Assembly (NCBI GenBank): GCA_020403265.1
Contig: JADBXZ010000009.1
Span: 1-64,000 of the forward strand
Source: Bacteroidota bacterium
Lineage (GTDB): Bacteria > Bacteroidota > Bacteroidia > B-17B0 > Aurantibacillaceae
DNA length: 64,000 nucleotides
Reading direction: 5' to 3'
Below the pieces are notes generated by a model. The model was given only the letters and a program-made list of their open reading frames with translations, was not told where the DNA came from and searched no databases. The stretch's first letter is position 1. Every line of letters begins with the position of its first letter. Position numbers and translations under genes: made by a program. Of this stretch, positions 36,870 to 46,578 are shown in pieces.

Positions 36870-39845
36870 ATGAAACACTTAGTGACTTGTATTTTTGTAT
36901 TGTTTGGTATAATTATAAATGCTCAAACCGGTAGAGTTGAAGGTACGGTTATGGATAGTAAAACTGGAGAAACGCTTCCTGGTGCTACTATTCTTGTTGA
37001 AGGAACTAATAAAGTGGGTTCAGCAGATTTTGACGGAAAATTTTCTATAGCAAATGTTACACCCGGAAAGGTAGTTTTAGTAGCAAGCTACATTTCATAT
37101 ACAACAAAAAAGATAGCAGGAGTTGAAGTAAAGGCAGGTGATATTATAAATGTTAACGCTTTGTTAGAGCCTAGCGCATTAAATGATTTGAGTGAGGTAG
37201 AAGTTGTTGTAACGCTTAATAAAGAGAACAATACGGCGTTAATTTTACAGCAAAAAAATAATAGTGTGGTAAGTGATGGAATTAGTGCAGAAACTATTAG
37301 AAAAACACCTGATAGAAATACAAGTGATGTTTTAAAACGTGTTAGTGGCGCAAGTATTCAGGATAATAAATTCGCTGTAATACGTGGTTTGGGAGACAGA
37401 TATAATGCTGCTTATTTAAATGGAGCCCCGTTACCAAGCACTGAAAGTGATCGAAAAGCATTTTCTTTTGATATTTTTCCTAGCAATATGTTGGATAATT
37501 TAGTGATCATTAAAACAGCAAGACCCGATTTGCCAGGTGAATTTGCAGGAGGTATTATCGAAATTTCTACTAAAAGTATACCAGAAAAAAATTTCATTTC
37601 TGTGTCTACAGGTATTGGTTATAACACGATCACAACAAATAAGAAAGAATATTTTTATAAAGGTGGTAAAACCGACTGGTTAGGTTTAGATGATGGAACT
37701 CGAAAATTATCAGACAAAATGCCTGCTTTCGAAAATTTTCCTGTAGACATACATCAACAAGCTACATTAGCCAAAGAAATCCCAGTTGGTGATTGGAAAA
37801 TTTATGAAAAGAAATTTGCGCCAAATACAAATTTCCAAATAGCGGGTGGTGCAAATTTTAAAAGAAAAGAAAAAGACTTTTTCGGTTTTATTGCTTCATT
37901 AAGCTATAATAGTAATAATAATTTTTTTACAACCGTTCGTAGAACATACATGTCCGGCAGGCCAAATAGTGATAAAGACCCTTTGTTAGCAGACAAAATT
38001 TACTTTGACTCAACTTATTCTACACAAAAATTAGTAGGCGCATTATTTAATATGGGATTAAAAATCAACGAGAATAATAGCATTAATTCAAAGAACTTAC
38101 TCAGTATTTCAAGTGATGACAGATTAATAAAAAGAGGAGGAACAACAACACCTAACGAGAGTAATCCAAATATGATTAATGCATCAGCATTTTGGTTTAC
38201 TCAAAACATCATTCGAACTAACCAGGTAACAGGAGATCATTATATTCCTTCAGCTAAATTAAAGATTGCTTGGAATCTTGCATCTTCTTCAGTAAAACGA
38301 GATATTCCTGATTTAAGAAGGCATTATTATCAGCGTTTAACAAGGGTTGAGGTTATTCCAAATCCGGATCCTTCTGAGCCTCCAACGATTAATCCTAATG
38401 ATACGGTTTATCAAGCCCAATTAGGTAGCCCAAAATCGAATAGTAATGATTATGCAGGTATTCGTATGTATTCATCTTTAACAGAAAAGATTCTTTCAGG
38501 TAAGCTAGATGTTTCGAGAGTATTTAAATTAAGTCCTGATGTAACTGTTGAAGGTAAAACAGGAGGCTTTTATCAAGTGAGAAATAGAAAATTTGATTTT
38601 AGGCAATTCATATATAGTCCATATGGTGTTTTGGGTGGCACAACTACTTTTAGCACTGGTTTATCTTATTTGCCGGAAGGTGAGATATTCACACAACAAA
38701 CAATGGGTCTTTTGCAACAAGGTACAAGTGGAGGTCAAAATATTGGAGGATTTTTAATAGGAGAATCAACCTATCCTGATAGTCCATATGATGCCGATTC
38801 TAAATTACTAGCTGGTTATGGAATGGTTGATTTTAAATATAAGTCTAATTGGCGTTTGGTTACTGGTTTACGTTATGAGAGTTATTATCAGAAGATTGCA
38901 TATAGAGATTTACTTTATATTATTAATAAAAAAATAAATGTTGTAGATACGACGGTTAATGATTTATTACCTTCTGTAAATTTGGTTTATTCTCCAACTG
39001 ATAAGATAAACATTCGAGGTTCTTATTCAAGAACCCTTAATAGGCCTGAATTTAGAGAGCTTGCCCCATTTCTGTTTTATGATTTTAACTCTGGTTTCAG
39101 CTTAAATGGTGATACTAAGTTACAAAGATCAACAATTGATAATTATGATTTAAGATTTGAACTTTATCCGGTTGGAGGCCAACTAATAACTTTTTCCGGA
39201 TTTTATAAGCATTTTATTAACCCAATAGAATTATATAAAGGTCAAAATACTTACCAAGTGGTATATGGTAATGCTCAAAGTGGTATGCTTTACGGCGTTG
39301 AATTTGAGTACCGTTTAAATATTGGTAGCTTTATAAAAAATGATTCATCTCTTTTTGGCAAGTTTTTTAATAATTTATCAGTGTTTTCAAATTTAGCACT
39401 AATACGCTCTCAAGTTGATGCTACAAAACCACCCTTAAATCCGCAGCTTTCTAATTCAACTGCAACATACGACAGACCAATGCAAGGTCAATCTCCTTAC
39501 GTGTTCAATGGTGGTATAAGTTACGTTGATAATGAAAACAATTATAGCGCAAATATTGTTTTTAATCGTGTCGGACCAAGAATTTACATCGTTGGAAATA
39601 ATATTTACCAAGAAATCTGGGAGTATTCCAGAACCGTTATTGATTTACAATTAACGAAATCATTCTTAAAGAACAAATTAGATATTAGATTTAATGTGCG
39701 TGATTTATTGGCAAATTCACAACCTTTACAATTTTATCAGAATTTTGACAATAAACCATTTAAAAAGAATTCCGGTAATAATACCTTAATGTGGAACACA
39801 AAGTTGGGAACAACCTTTTCTGCGGCTATTGCTTATAAATTCTAA
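36870..39845 (+). CDS. TonB-dependent outer-membrane receptor
   Basis: 991 aa from ATG 36870, where the signal peptide starts (cleavage near NAQTG); the frame is open to 36831. An N-terminal carboxypeptidase-regulatory-like beta-sandwich (RVEGTVMDSKTGETLPGATI ... YISYTTKKIAG, in parts) is followed by the plug domain (RKTPDRNTSDVLKRVSGASIQ, in part; VIRGLGDRYN) and a 22-strand-type barrel ending in KLGTTFSAAIAYKF with a terminal Phe. It imports an unidentified ligand across the outer membrane with TonB energy. It is not a SusC with an adjacent SusD. The 11-bp repeat array and the paired T9SS gene downstream suggest nutrient-limited expression. Confidence 0.9.
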   Translation: MKHLVTCIFVLFGIIINAQTGRVEGTVMDSKTGETLPGATILVEGTNKVGSADFDGKFSIANVTPGKVVLVASYISYTTKKIAGVEVKAGDIINVNALLEPSALNDLSEVEVVVTLNKENNTALILQQKNNSVVSDGISAETIRKTPDRNTSDVLKRVSGASIQDNKFAVIRGLGDRYNAAYLNGAPLPSTESDRKAFSFDIFPSNMLDNLVIIKTARPDLPGEFAGGIIEISTKSIPEKNFISVSTGIGYNTITTNKKEYFYKGGKTDWLGLDDGTRKLSDKMPAFENFPVDIHQQATLAKEIPVGDWKIYEKKFAPNTNFQIAGGANFKRKEKDFFGFIASLSYNSNNNFFTTVRRTYMSGRPNSDKDPLLADKIYFDSTYSTQKLVGALFNMGLKINENNSINSKNLLSISSDDRLIKRGGTTTPNESNPNMINASAFWFTQNIIRTNQVTGDHYIPSAKLKIAWNLASSSVKRDIPDLRRHYYQRLTRVEVIPNPDPSEPPTINPNDTVYQAQLGSPKSNSNDYAGIRMYSSLTEKILSGKLDVSRVFKLSPDVTVEGKTGGFYQVRNRKFDFRQFIYSPYGVLGGTTTFSTGLSYLPEGEIFTQQTMGLLQQGTSGGQNIGGFLIGESTYPDSPYDADSKLLAGYGMVDFKYKSNWRLVTGLRYESYYQKIAYRDLLYIINKKINVVDTTVNDLLPSVNLVYSPTDKINIRGSYSRTLNRPEFRELAPFLFYDFNSGFSLNGDTKLQRSTIDNYDLRFELYPVGGQLITFSGFYKHFINPIELYKGQNTYQVVYGNAQSGMLYGVEFEYRLNIGSFIKNDSSLFGKFFNNLSVFSNLALIRSQVDATKPPLNPQLSNSTATYDRPMQGQSPYVFNGGISYVDNENNYSANIVFNRVGPRIYIVGNNIYQEIWEYSRTVIDLQLTKSFLKNKLDIRFNVRDLLANSQPLQFYQNFDNKPFKKNSGNNTLMWNTKLGTTFSAAIAYKF

Positions 39846-40022
39846 GTTAGAAAAGATTTTTTGAGACATATTGCTCTTATTTCTCCGGTGATGAAGTTTT
39901 TAATTTAGATTCTTTATTATTTTTATTTAGGAAGATTACTTAAAGCGATTTATTCTGTGAATAGATAAGTGATTATATTTAATTGGGAGGAAACTACAAA
40001 AATTTACATTAGTCATTTTTGA

Positions 40023-40108
40023 GTAACAATTCGGTAACAAGGAATTGTTTTTAGTAACATTAAGTTAAACCAAAAGTAAACTTAGGGTAATTAAGCTCCT
40101 AAGTTTAT
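40023..40108 (+). promoter_or_regulatory. 11-bp repeat array upstream of the T9SS-sorted protein
   Basis: Two 11-mers (GTAACAATTCG 40023, GTAACAAGGAA 40034), a 9-nt gap, then GTAACATTAAG (40054), TTAAACCAAAA (40065), GTAAACTTAGG (40076), GTAATTAAGCT (40087) and a degenerate unit to 40108. A TTTGCC box (40117-40122) follows after 8 nt, exactly as in the array before the TonB receptor. This lies in the longest intergenic stretch (39846-40143); I see no gene in the rest of it. Confidence 0.6.
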
Positions 40109-40143
40109 TTCTCAACTTTGCCTCACATTAAAAAACAAAACAA

Positions 40144-41814
40144 ATGAAAAAATTATTACTATCAGTGTTGTCTTTGGCTACTTTCGCAGCTAATGCACAA
40201 ACATTTTTTACAAACACGAGTTATCGTGGTGCTTTTGCTCCGGCTCCAACTCCAATGTGGACACAAGGTTGGGCAGAGTGGGACCCTCAAAATGTTAATT
40301 ATCCGGCTCCAACTGCCACTGTAACTGGAACTATTAGTGCTAACACAACGTGGGCTGCTGGCACTACTGTTTTATTGCAAGGACCAGTTTATGTAACAGG
40401 AAACTCAACATTAAATATTCAACCTGGTGTTGTTATTCGTTGTTCAAAGGCTGTTGCAGGTTCAGCTTTAATTATAACCAAAGGAAGTGTTATCAACGCA
40501 GCTGGTACTGCTACGAACCCTATTGTCTTTACTTCTGATCAAGCTGTTGGTTCAAGAGCAATTGGTGATTGGGGTGGTGTTATGTTATTAGGTAATGCTG
40601 CTTTAAATTTTACAACTGGTGTTAACAACATTGAGGGTTTACCGGTTTCAACCAATTCACAGTATGGTGGTGGTTCATCTCCAAATAATAATGATAATTC
40701 AGGTACTTTAAGGTATGTTAGAATTGAGTATGGTGGATATGTTTATGGAACAAATCAAGAAATCAATGGTTTAACAATGGGAGCAGTAGGTCGTGGTACA
40801 ACTATAGAAAACGTGCAGGTTTCTTTTACAAATGACGATGGTTTTGAGTGGTTCGGTGGAAATGTTAATGCAAAGTGGTTAGTAAGTTACCGTAATTTAG
40901 ATGATGATTTTGATACAGATAATGGTTATAGTGGAAACGTTCAATTTGGTTTAATTGTTCGCGATCCTAATATCGCTGATAATCCTTCGGTTTCAACTTC
41001 AGAAGGTTTTGAATCAGATAATGATGCTGGTGGAACAACTGCAACTCCTTTAACTTCTGGTATTTTCAGTAATGTAACTATGATCGGGCCATACCGTGGA
41101 GCTACAACTAATACAATTGCTGCGGGTTACCGTCGTGGCGCTCGTTTACGTCGTAATACAAATTTAAAAATTTACAATTCAATTTTAATGGATGTAAACA
41201 GAGGCGTTCATGTTGATGGCGCACTTTGCGAAACAAGTGCTGGAAATGGCGCAATTAGATTTAAAAACAATATTATTGCAGGTATGGCAACGAGAGCAGT
41301 AGAGCAAAATACTACTAATACGTTTGCAACTAATGCTAGTGTTACCACTGTAGCTTGGTTATCAACTAATGCTAATGATTCTATTCATGGTTCAATGCCT
41401 TCTTTCAGCGTTATTTTAACTACACCATATAACTATACTAGCCCAGACTACCGTCCTGGTGCAGGATCAATTGCTCTTTCAAATTCTAGTTTTACTGACG
41501 CAGTTATTGCACCACTAACCAGTACAAGTACAGTAGGTTTTACACAAGTGAAGAAGGAAATTGGTTACGTAATGTTATATCCTAATCCAACAAATAGTAA
41601 TACAGACCTTTTGGTAAATTCAATTGCTAATACACCGGCACAGGTTGAAATTATTGATGTTACTGGTAAAGTTGTATTAACACAACATACAAATTTTGAA
41701 CAAGGTATTAATGAAATCAATTTAAACACTCACAATTTAGTAAACGGTGTTTACTTTGTAACAATTAACACTTCTATAGGTAAAGAAACTGTTAAGTTAA
41801 TCGTTTCTAAGTAA
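40144..41814 (+). CDS. Secreted parallel beta-helix-like protein with T9SS type A sorting domain
   Basis: 556 aa. Signal peptide MKKLLLSVLSLATFAANAQ. The central region has repeated short beta-strands (TGNSTLNIQPGVVIRC, LIITKGSVINAAGT, RGTTIENVQVSFTNDDGFEWFGG) suggesting a right-handed beta-helix. The last ~80 residues are a T9SS sorting domain (VMLYPNPTNS ... VEIIDVTGKVV ... NGVYFVTINT). Such proteins commonly accompany a TonB receptor in Bacteroidota; the function is unknown. The shared repeat-array promoter with the upstream receptor argues for co-regulation. A strong terminator follows. Confidence 0.8.
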   Translation: MKKLLLSVLSLATFAANAQTFFTNTSYRGAFAPAPTPMWTQGWAEWDPQNVNYPAPTATVTGTISANTTWAAGTTVLLQGPVYVTGNSTLNIQPGVVIRCSKAVAGSALIITKGSVINAAGTATNPIVFTSDQAVGSRAIGDWGGVMLLGNAALNFTTGVNNIEGLPVSTNSQYGGGSSPNNNDNSGTLRYVRIEYGGYVYGTNQEINGLTMGAVGRGTTIENVQVSFTNDDGFEWFGGNVNAKWLVSYRNLDDDFDTDNGYSGNVQFGLIVRDPNIADNPSVSTSEGFESDNDAGGTTATPLTSGIFSNVTMIGPYRGATTNTIAAGYRRGARLRRNTNLKIYNSILMDVNRGVHVDGALCETSAGNGAIRFKNNIIAGMATRAVEQNTTNTFATNASVTTVAWLSTNANDSIHGSMPSFSVILTTPYNYTSPDYRPGAGSIALSNSSFTDAVIAPLTSTSTVGFTQVKKEIGYVMLYPNPTNSNTDLLVNSIANTPAQVEIIDVTGKVVLTQHTNFEQGINEINLNTHNLVNGVYFVTINTSIGKETVKLIVSK

Positions 41815-41835
41815 ACTTAACATACATTTTTAAAG

Positions 41836-41868
41836 ATCGCTCACTAACTTAGTGGGCGATTTTTATTT
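41836..41868 (+). terminator. Intrinsic terminator after the T9SS-sorted protein
   Basis: Stem ATCGCTCACT (41836-41845) / AGTGGGCGAT (41851-41860) with one G-T pair, a 5-nt loop and a T-rich tail that runs into the next ATG. Confidence 0.85.
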
Positions 41869-42258
41869 ATGACGACCCGAAAAATTTTAAATGTTACCAG
41901 AAAGATAGAAGCTCTTAGAAGTAATAATGCACAACTTGAAGCATTAATTTTATCTTATCATTTAAATTATAACTTGCTCAAGTTTCTTTACAACAAGTTA
42001 AAAGTAAATAGACCAGACAATTCTAAACTTAAACTAATTATTACGGATATTGAGTCACAATTAGAACAGAATCCAGAATTGAAAAGAATTCTTTCAAAAA
42101 AGAATTTTAAAGTAGCAAAGTTTACATTGGTAAAAACTGAATCAATTTTAAAGGCCTTAAAAAGCAAATTACCTGCTAATACTTCTAAGTTGCTGCTCGA
42201 AAACATTAATGCTAATCATTTATTAAGTATATCGGTTAATAAAGCGATACGATCTTAA
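41869..42258 (+). CDS. Small Lys-rich helical protein, unknown
   Basis: 129 aa, almost entirely helical and Lys/Asn/Leu-rich, with no signal peptide, no Cys and no other Met. Coiled-coil-like heptads are visible around residues 10-50 and 90-120. The only ATG overlaps the tail of the preceding terminator, which leaves no room for a normal promoter or leader. It may depend on read-through. I do not recognise a family. Confidence 0.5.
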   Translation: MTTRKILNVTRKIEALRSNNAQLEALILSYHLNYNLLKFLYNKLKVNRPDNSKLKLIITDIESQLEQNPELKRILSKKNFKVAKFTLVKTESILKALKSKLPANTSKLLLENINANHLLSISVNKAIRS

Positions 42259-42456
42259 ATTAAATGAATCCATCTGTTATTCACTTAGGTTAAAAAATTC
42301 TAATGATCTAAGTTACGCGTTATTAAATTTATATCTAAATAAATTTAGTTGGTGCTATAATTTAACCAGTTTGTCTAACTTAATTTTTACGTAATTTTTT
42401 GATAGTAATTCAGTGATGTTGTACAAATAAGTTTGCGCATAATTATTTTAAGTTAC

Positions 42457-43299
42457 ATGCTCAAATCATTTGAAGAGTTAGATCAGTCAATAACCGAACT
42501 AACCACAGAAGTAAAAAAATTGGAAGTGATTAACAGTGATCTTCTGAATGGACTATACTACGCTGCTACTGTACAACAAGGATTATTGCCTCAAAGCCGC
42601 CATTTTGACCAATTAGGATATCCATACTTTTTAATTTATAGGCCGTTAAATATTGTTGGTGGAGATTTTTATTGGGTTGGAAACAAAGATGAAACTGATT
42701 ATTTTATTGTTGGCGATTGCACAGGGCATGGTTTTGCAGGTGGTATGCTTTCTGCGCTGGCAATTGGCATGATAAATTATTTAGTTTATTCAAAAGAATT
42801 TTTAACGGTTGGTTCGATTTTGAATGATATGGATCGAAAATGGATCGAAGCATTTTCGCGAAATAATAACGGGCAATTAGCTAATAACGATTGGCTGGAA
42901 ATCTCCATTTGTTCATTTAACAACAAAACAAAGGAGCTCCAATTTGCAGGCGCCAGAGGCAGTTTATATCTGGTTAGAGATGGAGAAGAGCCATTGCTCA
43001 TTAATGGAAATAATTATCCTATTGGAGGATGGCAAATTGAAAAGGAGAGATCTTATACGACACATTTTTTATCTGAATGTCAAAGCGCAATGCTTTACTT
43101 TTTTTCAGACGGATACAAGGATCAATTCGGAGGAATAAAGAATAAACGAATGGGCTCGAAGAATTTTTTAAGCTTACTTCATTCAAATGCTGGTTTACCA
43201 TTAAACCATCAAAAAACAAATATACTGGAGTTTTATGAGCAGTGGAAAGGTATAAATCACCCATTAGATGATGTTACTATCATGGGTATTAGAGTTTAA
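42457..43299 (+). CDS. SpoIIE/PP2C-type serine phosphatase
   Basis: 280 aa from ATG 42457; the frame is open to 42433. A short N-terminal coiled coil (residues 3-30) precedes a SpoIIE domain: ATVQQGLLP, IVGGDFYWVG (metal-binding Asp), IVGDCTGHGFAGGMLSAL (metal-binding Asp-Gly), the SDGYKDQFGG motif and the final HPLDDVTIMGI (metal-binding Asp). These enzymes dephosphorylate anti-anti-sigma or other partner proteins. No kinase or STAS gene is adjacent; the next gene encodes an atypical response regulator. Confidence 0.88.
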   Translation: MLKSFEELDQSITELTTEVKKLEVINSDLLNGLYYAATVQQGLLPQSRHFDQLGYPYFLIYRPLNIVGGDFYWVGNKDETDYFIVGDCTGHGFAGGMLSALAIGMINYLVYSKEFLTVGSILNDMDRKWIEAFSRNNNGQLANNDWLEISICSFNNKTKELQFAGARGSLYLVRDGEEPLLINGNNYPIGGWQIEKERSYTTHFLSECQSAMLYFFSDGYKDQFGGIKNKRMGSKNFLSLLHSNAGLPLNHQKTNILEFYEQWKGINHPLDDVTIMGIRV

Positions 43300-43525
43300 T
43301 TGATTGATAGACTTTGGATATGTTATGGAAAGTGCAGATTAGTTTTTAGAAGTAAATGTATTTGAAATCAATTGATTTTTAATACTTTTTGTTGCTATGT
43401 GTGGACTGAATTATTCCTAGTTATATCATTTAGAAGAATCAATTGACGTTTAATTGCTTAACAATTAAATAATTTACACATATTCTTAAGTTAATATGGA
43501 AACATAAAATTTGCAGCTCATTTAA

Positions 43526-44206
43526 ATGAACTTGTACGCCATATTGATAGTTGAATCTGAGGTTAGTTTGCATATTAAAACCTTTAATGCCTTAAGCGAA
43601 TCTTTTAGTTCTATTAAAGTAGTTAAGAGTATTGCAGAAGCGGAGGACAGTTTACAAGAGACGAATTTTGATTTGGTTTTAATTAACCTCGATAATAATG
43701 ATTCAGATGCTATCACAATAACTAAAGACATTCGCGCAATTCAAAGAATAGAACAACCTTATGTTGTAATATACACCAAAAAGAATGATGATTTTTTACA
43801 CGAGTTACTTTATTCTGCGGGTGCAGATGCCGTGATTAATTTTTTTGATAAGAAAAACATACTTGTACCCTATCTTAAGAATTTACTAAACAGGAAATCA
43901 ACTAAACATTCTAAAAGAAACTCAAATTTTGAAATTAACGAAGAAGAATTCGTAGTTTATTATAATAATGAGGGTTTTGCGTTACCTAAAAAAGAATTTT
44001 ATATCCTTAAATTACTTTTTAATAATTCACATAAATACTTCACAAAATCAGAGTTAGCTTCTTTAATATGGGCGGATGAGGCTGTGGCTGAGCAACGAAC
44101 AGTAGATGTTCACATTTACAACATTAGAAAAAAGATTGCAAAAAACATTATTCAAACAAAGAAAAACTCAGGCTACAAATTTAACGAGAAGATTGCCTTA
44201 GTTTAA
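43526..44206 (+). CDS. OmpR-like regulator with a degenerate receiver domain
   Basis: 226 aa. The receiver-like part (1-125) reads LIVESE at the acidic pocket (normally VDDE) and FDLVLINLD at the phosphorylation site, with Asn54 where the phospho-Asp should be. The conserved Lys is also lost. The C-terminal winged helix is intact: LPKKEFYILKLLFNNSHKYFTKSEL and RTVDVHIYNIRKKI (in part) and NSGYKFN. It probably binds DNA without phosphorylation control. Its 3' end overlaps the convergent gene by 9 bp. Confidence 0.85.
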   Translation: MNLYAILIVESEVSLHIKTFNALSESFSSIKVVKSIAEAEDSLQETNFDLVLINLDNNDSDAITITKDIRAIQRIEQPYVVIYTKKNDDFLHELLYSAGADAVINFFDKKNILVPYLKNLLNRKSTKHSKRNSNFEINEEEFVVYYNNEGFALPKKEFYILKLLFNNSHKYFTKSELASLIWADEAVAEQRTVDVHIYNIRKKIAKNIIQTKKNSGYKFNEKIALV

Positions 44207-44653
44207 AACATAAGCTTTTACAGCTATTAAATCCCCGGTTTCATTCCACGACTTCCATTCGCCTATTTTTTCACCATTTTTGTAGTGCATTTCCATCCTT
44301 TTCACCTGATTATCGTCAAAAACCAACCAAGTACTATCCTTTTTGCCAAGCTTAAAAAACGCAATATTTATAATATTACCGGTTGCGTTGTATCGTAACC
44401 ATTTTCCATCCTTAACATTGTTAATCAATAGACCTTCTTCAATTAATTTTTGGTCAGGGTTATATATCTTTGCTAACCCATTAATTTCTCCCTTGAGAAT
44501 AGTTACCTCATGTTTTAGATCATTCTTCATAAAGGTAAATACACCAGAAAATAATGAATTATCTTCATTCACGAAAAATCCCATTTCGTTTTGTCTTTGT
44601 GCGAAGGTATTTAAGAAACTAAACACCAAAAACGCTAAAATTACCTTTTTCAT
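44198..44653 (-). CDS. Secreted MORN-variant repeat protein
   Basis: 151 aa. Signal peptide MKKVILAFLVFSFLNTFAQ, then at least three MORN_2/YwqK-type repeats (LIEEGLLINNVKDGKWLRYN; KKDSTWLVFD; MHYKNGEKIGEWKSWNETG). In Bacteroidota these small secreted repeat proteins are common and uncharacterised. It converges with the preceding regulator gene. Confidence 0.7.
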   Translation of the reverse strand: MKKVILAFLVFSFLNTFAQRQNEMGFFVNEDNSLFSGVFTFMKNDLKHEVTILKGEINGLAKIYNPDQKLIEEGLLINNVKDGKWLRYNATGNIINIAFFKLGKKDSTWLVFDDNQVKRMEMHYKNGEKIGEWKSWNETGDLIAVKAYVLN

Positions 44654-44750
44654 AACATTAAGTATTAAATTTATTAATACAAAGTTAATCTGTAGTGAAA
44701 TAGGTAATGTTAAGGAAACAAAAAAATAACAATTAATTTACATTAGATTT

Positions 44751-45062
44751 CTACAATTCTTCTAAGGTAATTACACAGTTATTATATAAACTTGTTGCTT
44801 TTTTAGTTAAAGGTTTGTAACCGATTAAATGAATTGTTACACTGTCTGTTGCAGGCTTGTCAAAAGTAATGGTGAATTCACCGTTAAAATTTGAAAAACT
44901 GCTTGTTGTTAAGTCTTTCTTAATTTGGGCACCAGCTAAGTCTTCGCCGTTAAGGCTGGTTATTTTACCGGTAATGCTTTTTACTTTAGGTTCCGTTGTA
45001 AAGGAACTTGCCAGAAAACAAATGGAAAATAAGATGAAAATAGAGTTGAATAAATTTTTCAC
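44751..45062 (-). CDS. Secreted carboxypeptidase-regulatory-like beta-sandwich protein
   Basis: 103 aa. Signal peptide, then one CarboxypepD_reg-like domain: ITGKITSLNGEDLAGAQIKK, FSNFNGEFTITF and IHLIGYKP. The same domain is the N-terminal extension of many TonB receptors, but here it stands alone. Function unknown. Confidence 0.7.
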   Translation of the reverse strand: MKNLFNSIFILFSICFLASSFTTEPKVKSITGKITSLNGEDLAGAQIKKDLTTSSFSNFNGEFTITFDKPATDSVTIHLIGYKPLTKKATSLYNNCVITLEEL

Positions 45063-45213
45063 GATGTAAAGCTAAAAGAAGGAAGTTAGCTCAATTTTAA
45101 GCCAATATTAAGGAAAAGTTAAGTCTTATTTTTGTATTATTTAGCTTTTAGCTTTTGATATAAGTGCATATATTTAACTGGTTTACAAATCTTGTCTTAA
45201 CATTAAATTTACA

Positions 45214-46578
45214 TTGGTTAAAGAATTAGTAAAAAATACGCAATCAAAAATTAGAAAGTTAGGCTTTTACGTTCCTATAACCTTTAATTTTTTAATTACT
45301 ATTATCACTTTGGTGGCTGCTTTTTACTATTTAAACTATTTAGAAACAACGCCTGATTCCTCCTATAAATCACTATCAATAGTATTGATAAAAGTGATTG
45401 TGGTTTTTTTATTCGTATTTGTATCGTTTGCTTTTTTTTCTGTCCTAATACCTTATCTTATTTTTATTTTTTCAAAACAAAGCAGGAGTATAAGTATTCA
45501 TTCGAATTCAGATTCAGGGCAATTAAATAGCGTAACGTGTCTTAATTTATTAGCTAATCCATTATTAGTTCCTTTTTTAGGCAGCATTAAAATACGTTTA
45601 TGTTATGATTCAATACATTTCACTGAAAAGGCAACTATTCAAAGTTCCATTAGTAATTCTTTCAATGTTAATTTACAGTCTTTATTTACTGTTCATTTAG
45701 CTGATATTCGTGAGTATAATATACAATACTCCTTAATTTACTTTGAAGATTTTTTTAACTACTTTTCATTTTCAACTAAACAAGCTTCTCGCCAATACAT
45801 GGTCTCTGAATTTGATTCGTCTCCAAAGAATGATTTAATAGTTTCGCCTGCAACCAATGTTAGCAGCGATGTTAGAATAGACGAACTTAAAAAGGTGGAA
45901 GGAGAATTAATTAATTATAAAAATTACGAGAACAGTGACGATGTAAGACGTATAGTTTGGAAAATCTATGCAAAGAACAAAGAATTAGTTGTCCGAATAC
46001 CTGAAATTTTAGATCCTTATGCATCGCATCTGGATGTTTACGTAAGCACCTTTACAAAATTTGAATTACCGAACTCTAAAATTATTGATGGTTTATTCAT
46101 GAATAATTTCAAAAATAAAGTATTTAATGTGTTTGAGAGTTTACAGAAAACTAAACTGCAAGTGAATATGCATTTTGACCAGGTGGAGCAAGGCGGCCAT
46201 TTTGACACAAAATCAGATCAGATTAAATATGCGATTGTAAAAAGTAACTGGCAAAATTCGGTTTCTATTCAGGAATTTGTTAAACCTAAATCTGCATCTA
46301 TCCTTGTTTTACACTCATTCTCAAATCCGCGTGATATTGAGGATCTGATTGACAGTTCAGGCAATCAATGTTCCTTTATTTTTATAAAACATAGTGCAGC
46401 CCTTAACTATCGCATAGTTAAAGATTGGTTATTATGGGCTTTTGTTCAATCAAGTAAGGATGATTTACATTATTCAAAAACAACATTCAAAGCAACGCCA
46501 TTGTATAGACAAATTGTTGCAAATGAAATAAAGCTGGAATCTGTTTTAAAAAACGCTAAAAAAACCATTATTATTTAA
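45214..46578 (+). CDS. DUF58-domain membrane protein
   Basis: 454 aa with a TTG start. Two membrane hairpins (residues ~20-45 and 58-90) precede a beta-rich region and a DUF58 domain containing YENSDDVRRIVWKIYAKNKELVVR (shown in part). It is the first gene of an operon with a transglutaminase-like protein, a MoxR ATPase and a TPR protein. DUF58-MoxR pairs act together in envelope or protein-complex assembly, with MoxR as the AAA chaperone. Confidence 0.8.
   Translation: MVKELVKNTQSKIRKLGFYVPITFNFLITIITLVAAFYYLNYLETTPDSSYKSLSIVLIKVIVVFLFVFVSFAFFSVLIPYLIFIFSKQSRSISIHSNSDSGQLNSVTCLNLLANPLLVPFLGSIKIRLCYDSIHFTEKATIQSSISNSFNVNLQSLFTVHLADIREYNIQYSLIYFEDFFNYFSFSTKQASRQYMVSEFDSSPKNDLIVSPATNVSSDVRIDELKKVEGELINYKNYENSDDVRRIVWKIYAKNKELVVRIPEILDPYASHLDVYVSTFTKFELPNSKIIDGLFMNNFKNKVFNVFESLQKTKLQVNMHFDQVEQGGHFDTKSDQIKYAIVKSNWQNSVSIQEFVKPKSASILVLHSFSNPRDIEDLIDSSGNQCSFIFIKHSAALNYRIVKDWLLWAFVQSSKDDLHYSKTTFKATPLYRQIVANEIKLESVLKNAKKTIII

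Noticed and set aside
43458-43495. TTAAC...TTAAT 33 bp apart before the pseudo-receiver gene, as a third 11-bp array
   Set aside because: The two intermediate positions (ATAAT, ATATT) do not match the core; may be chance in AT-rich DNA.
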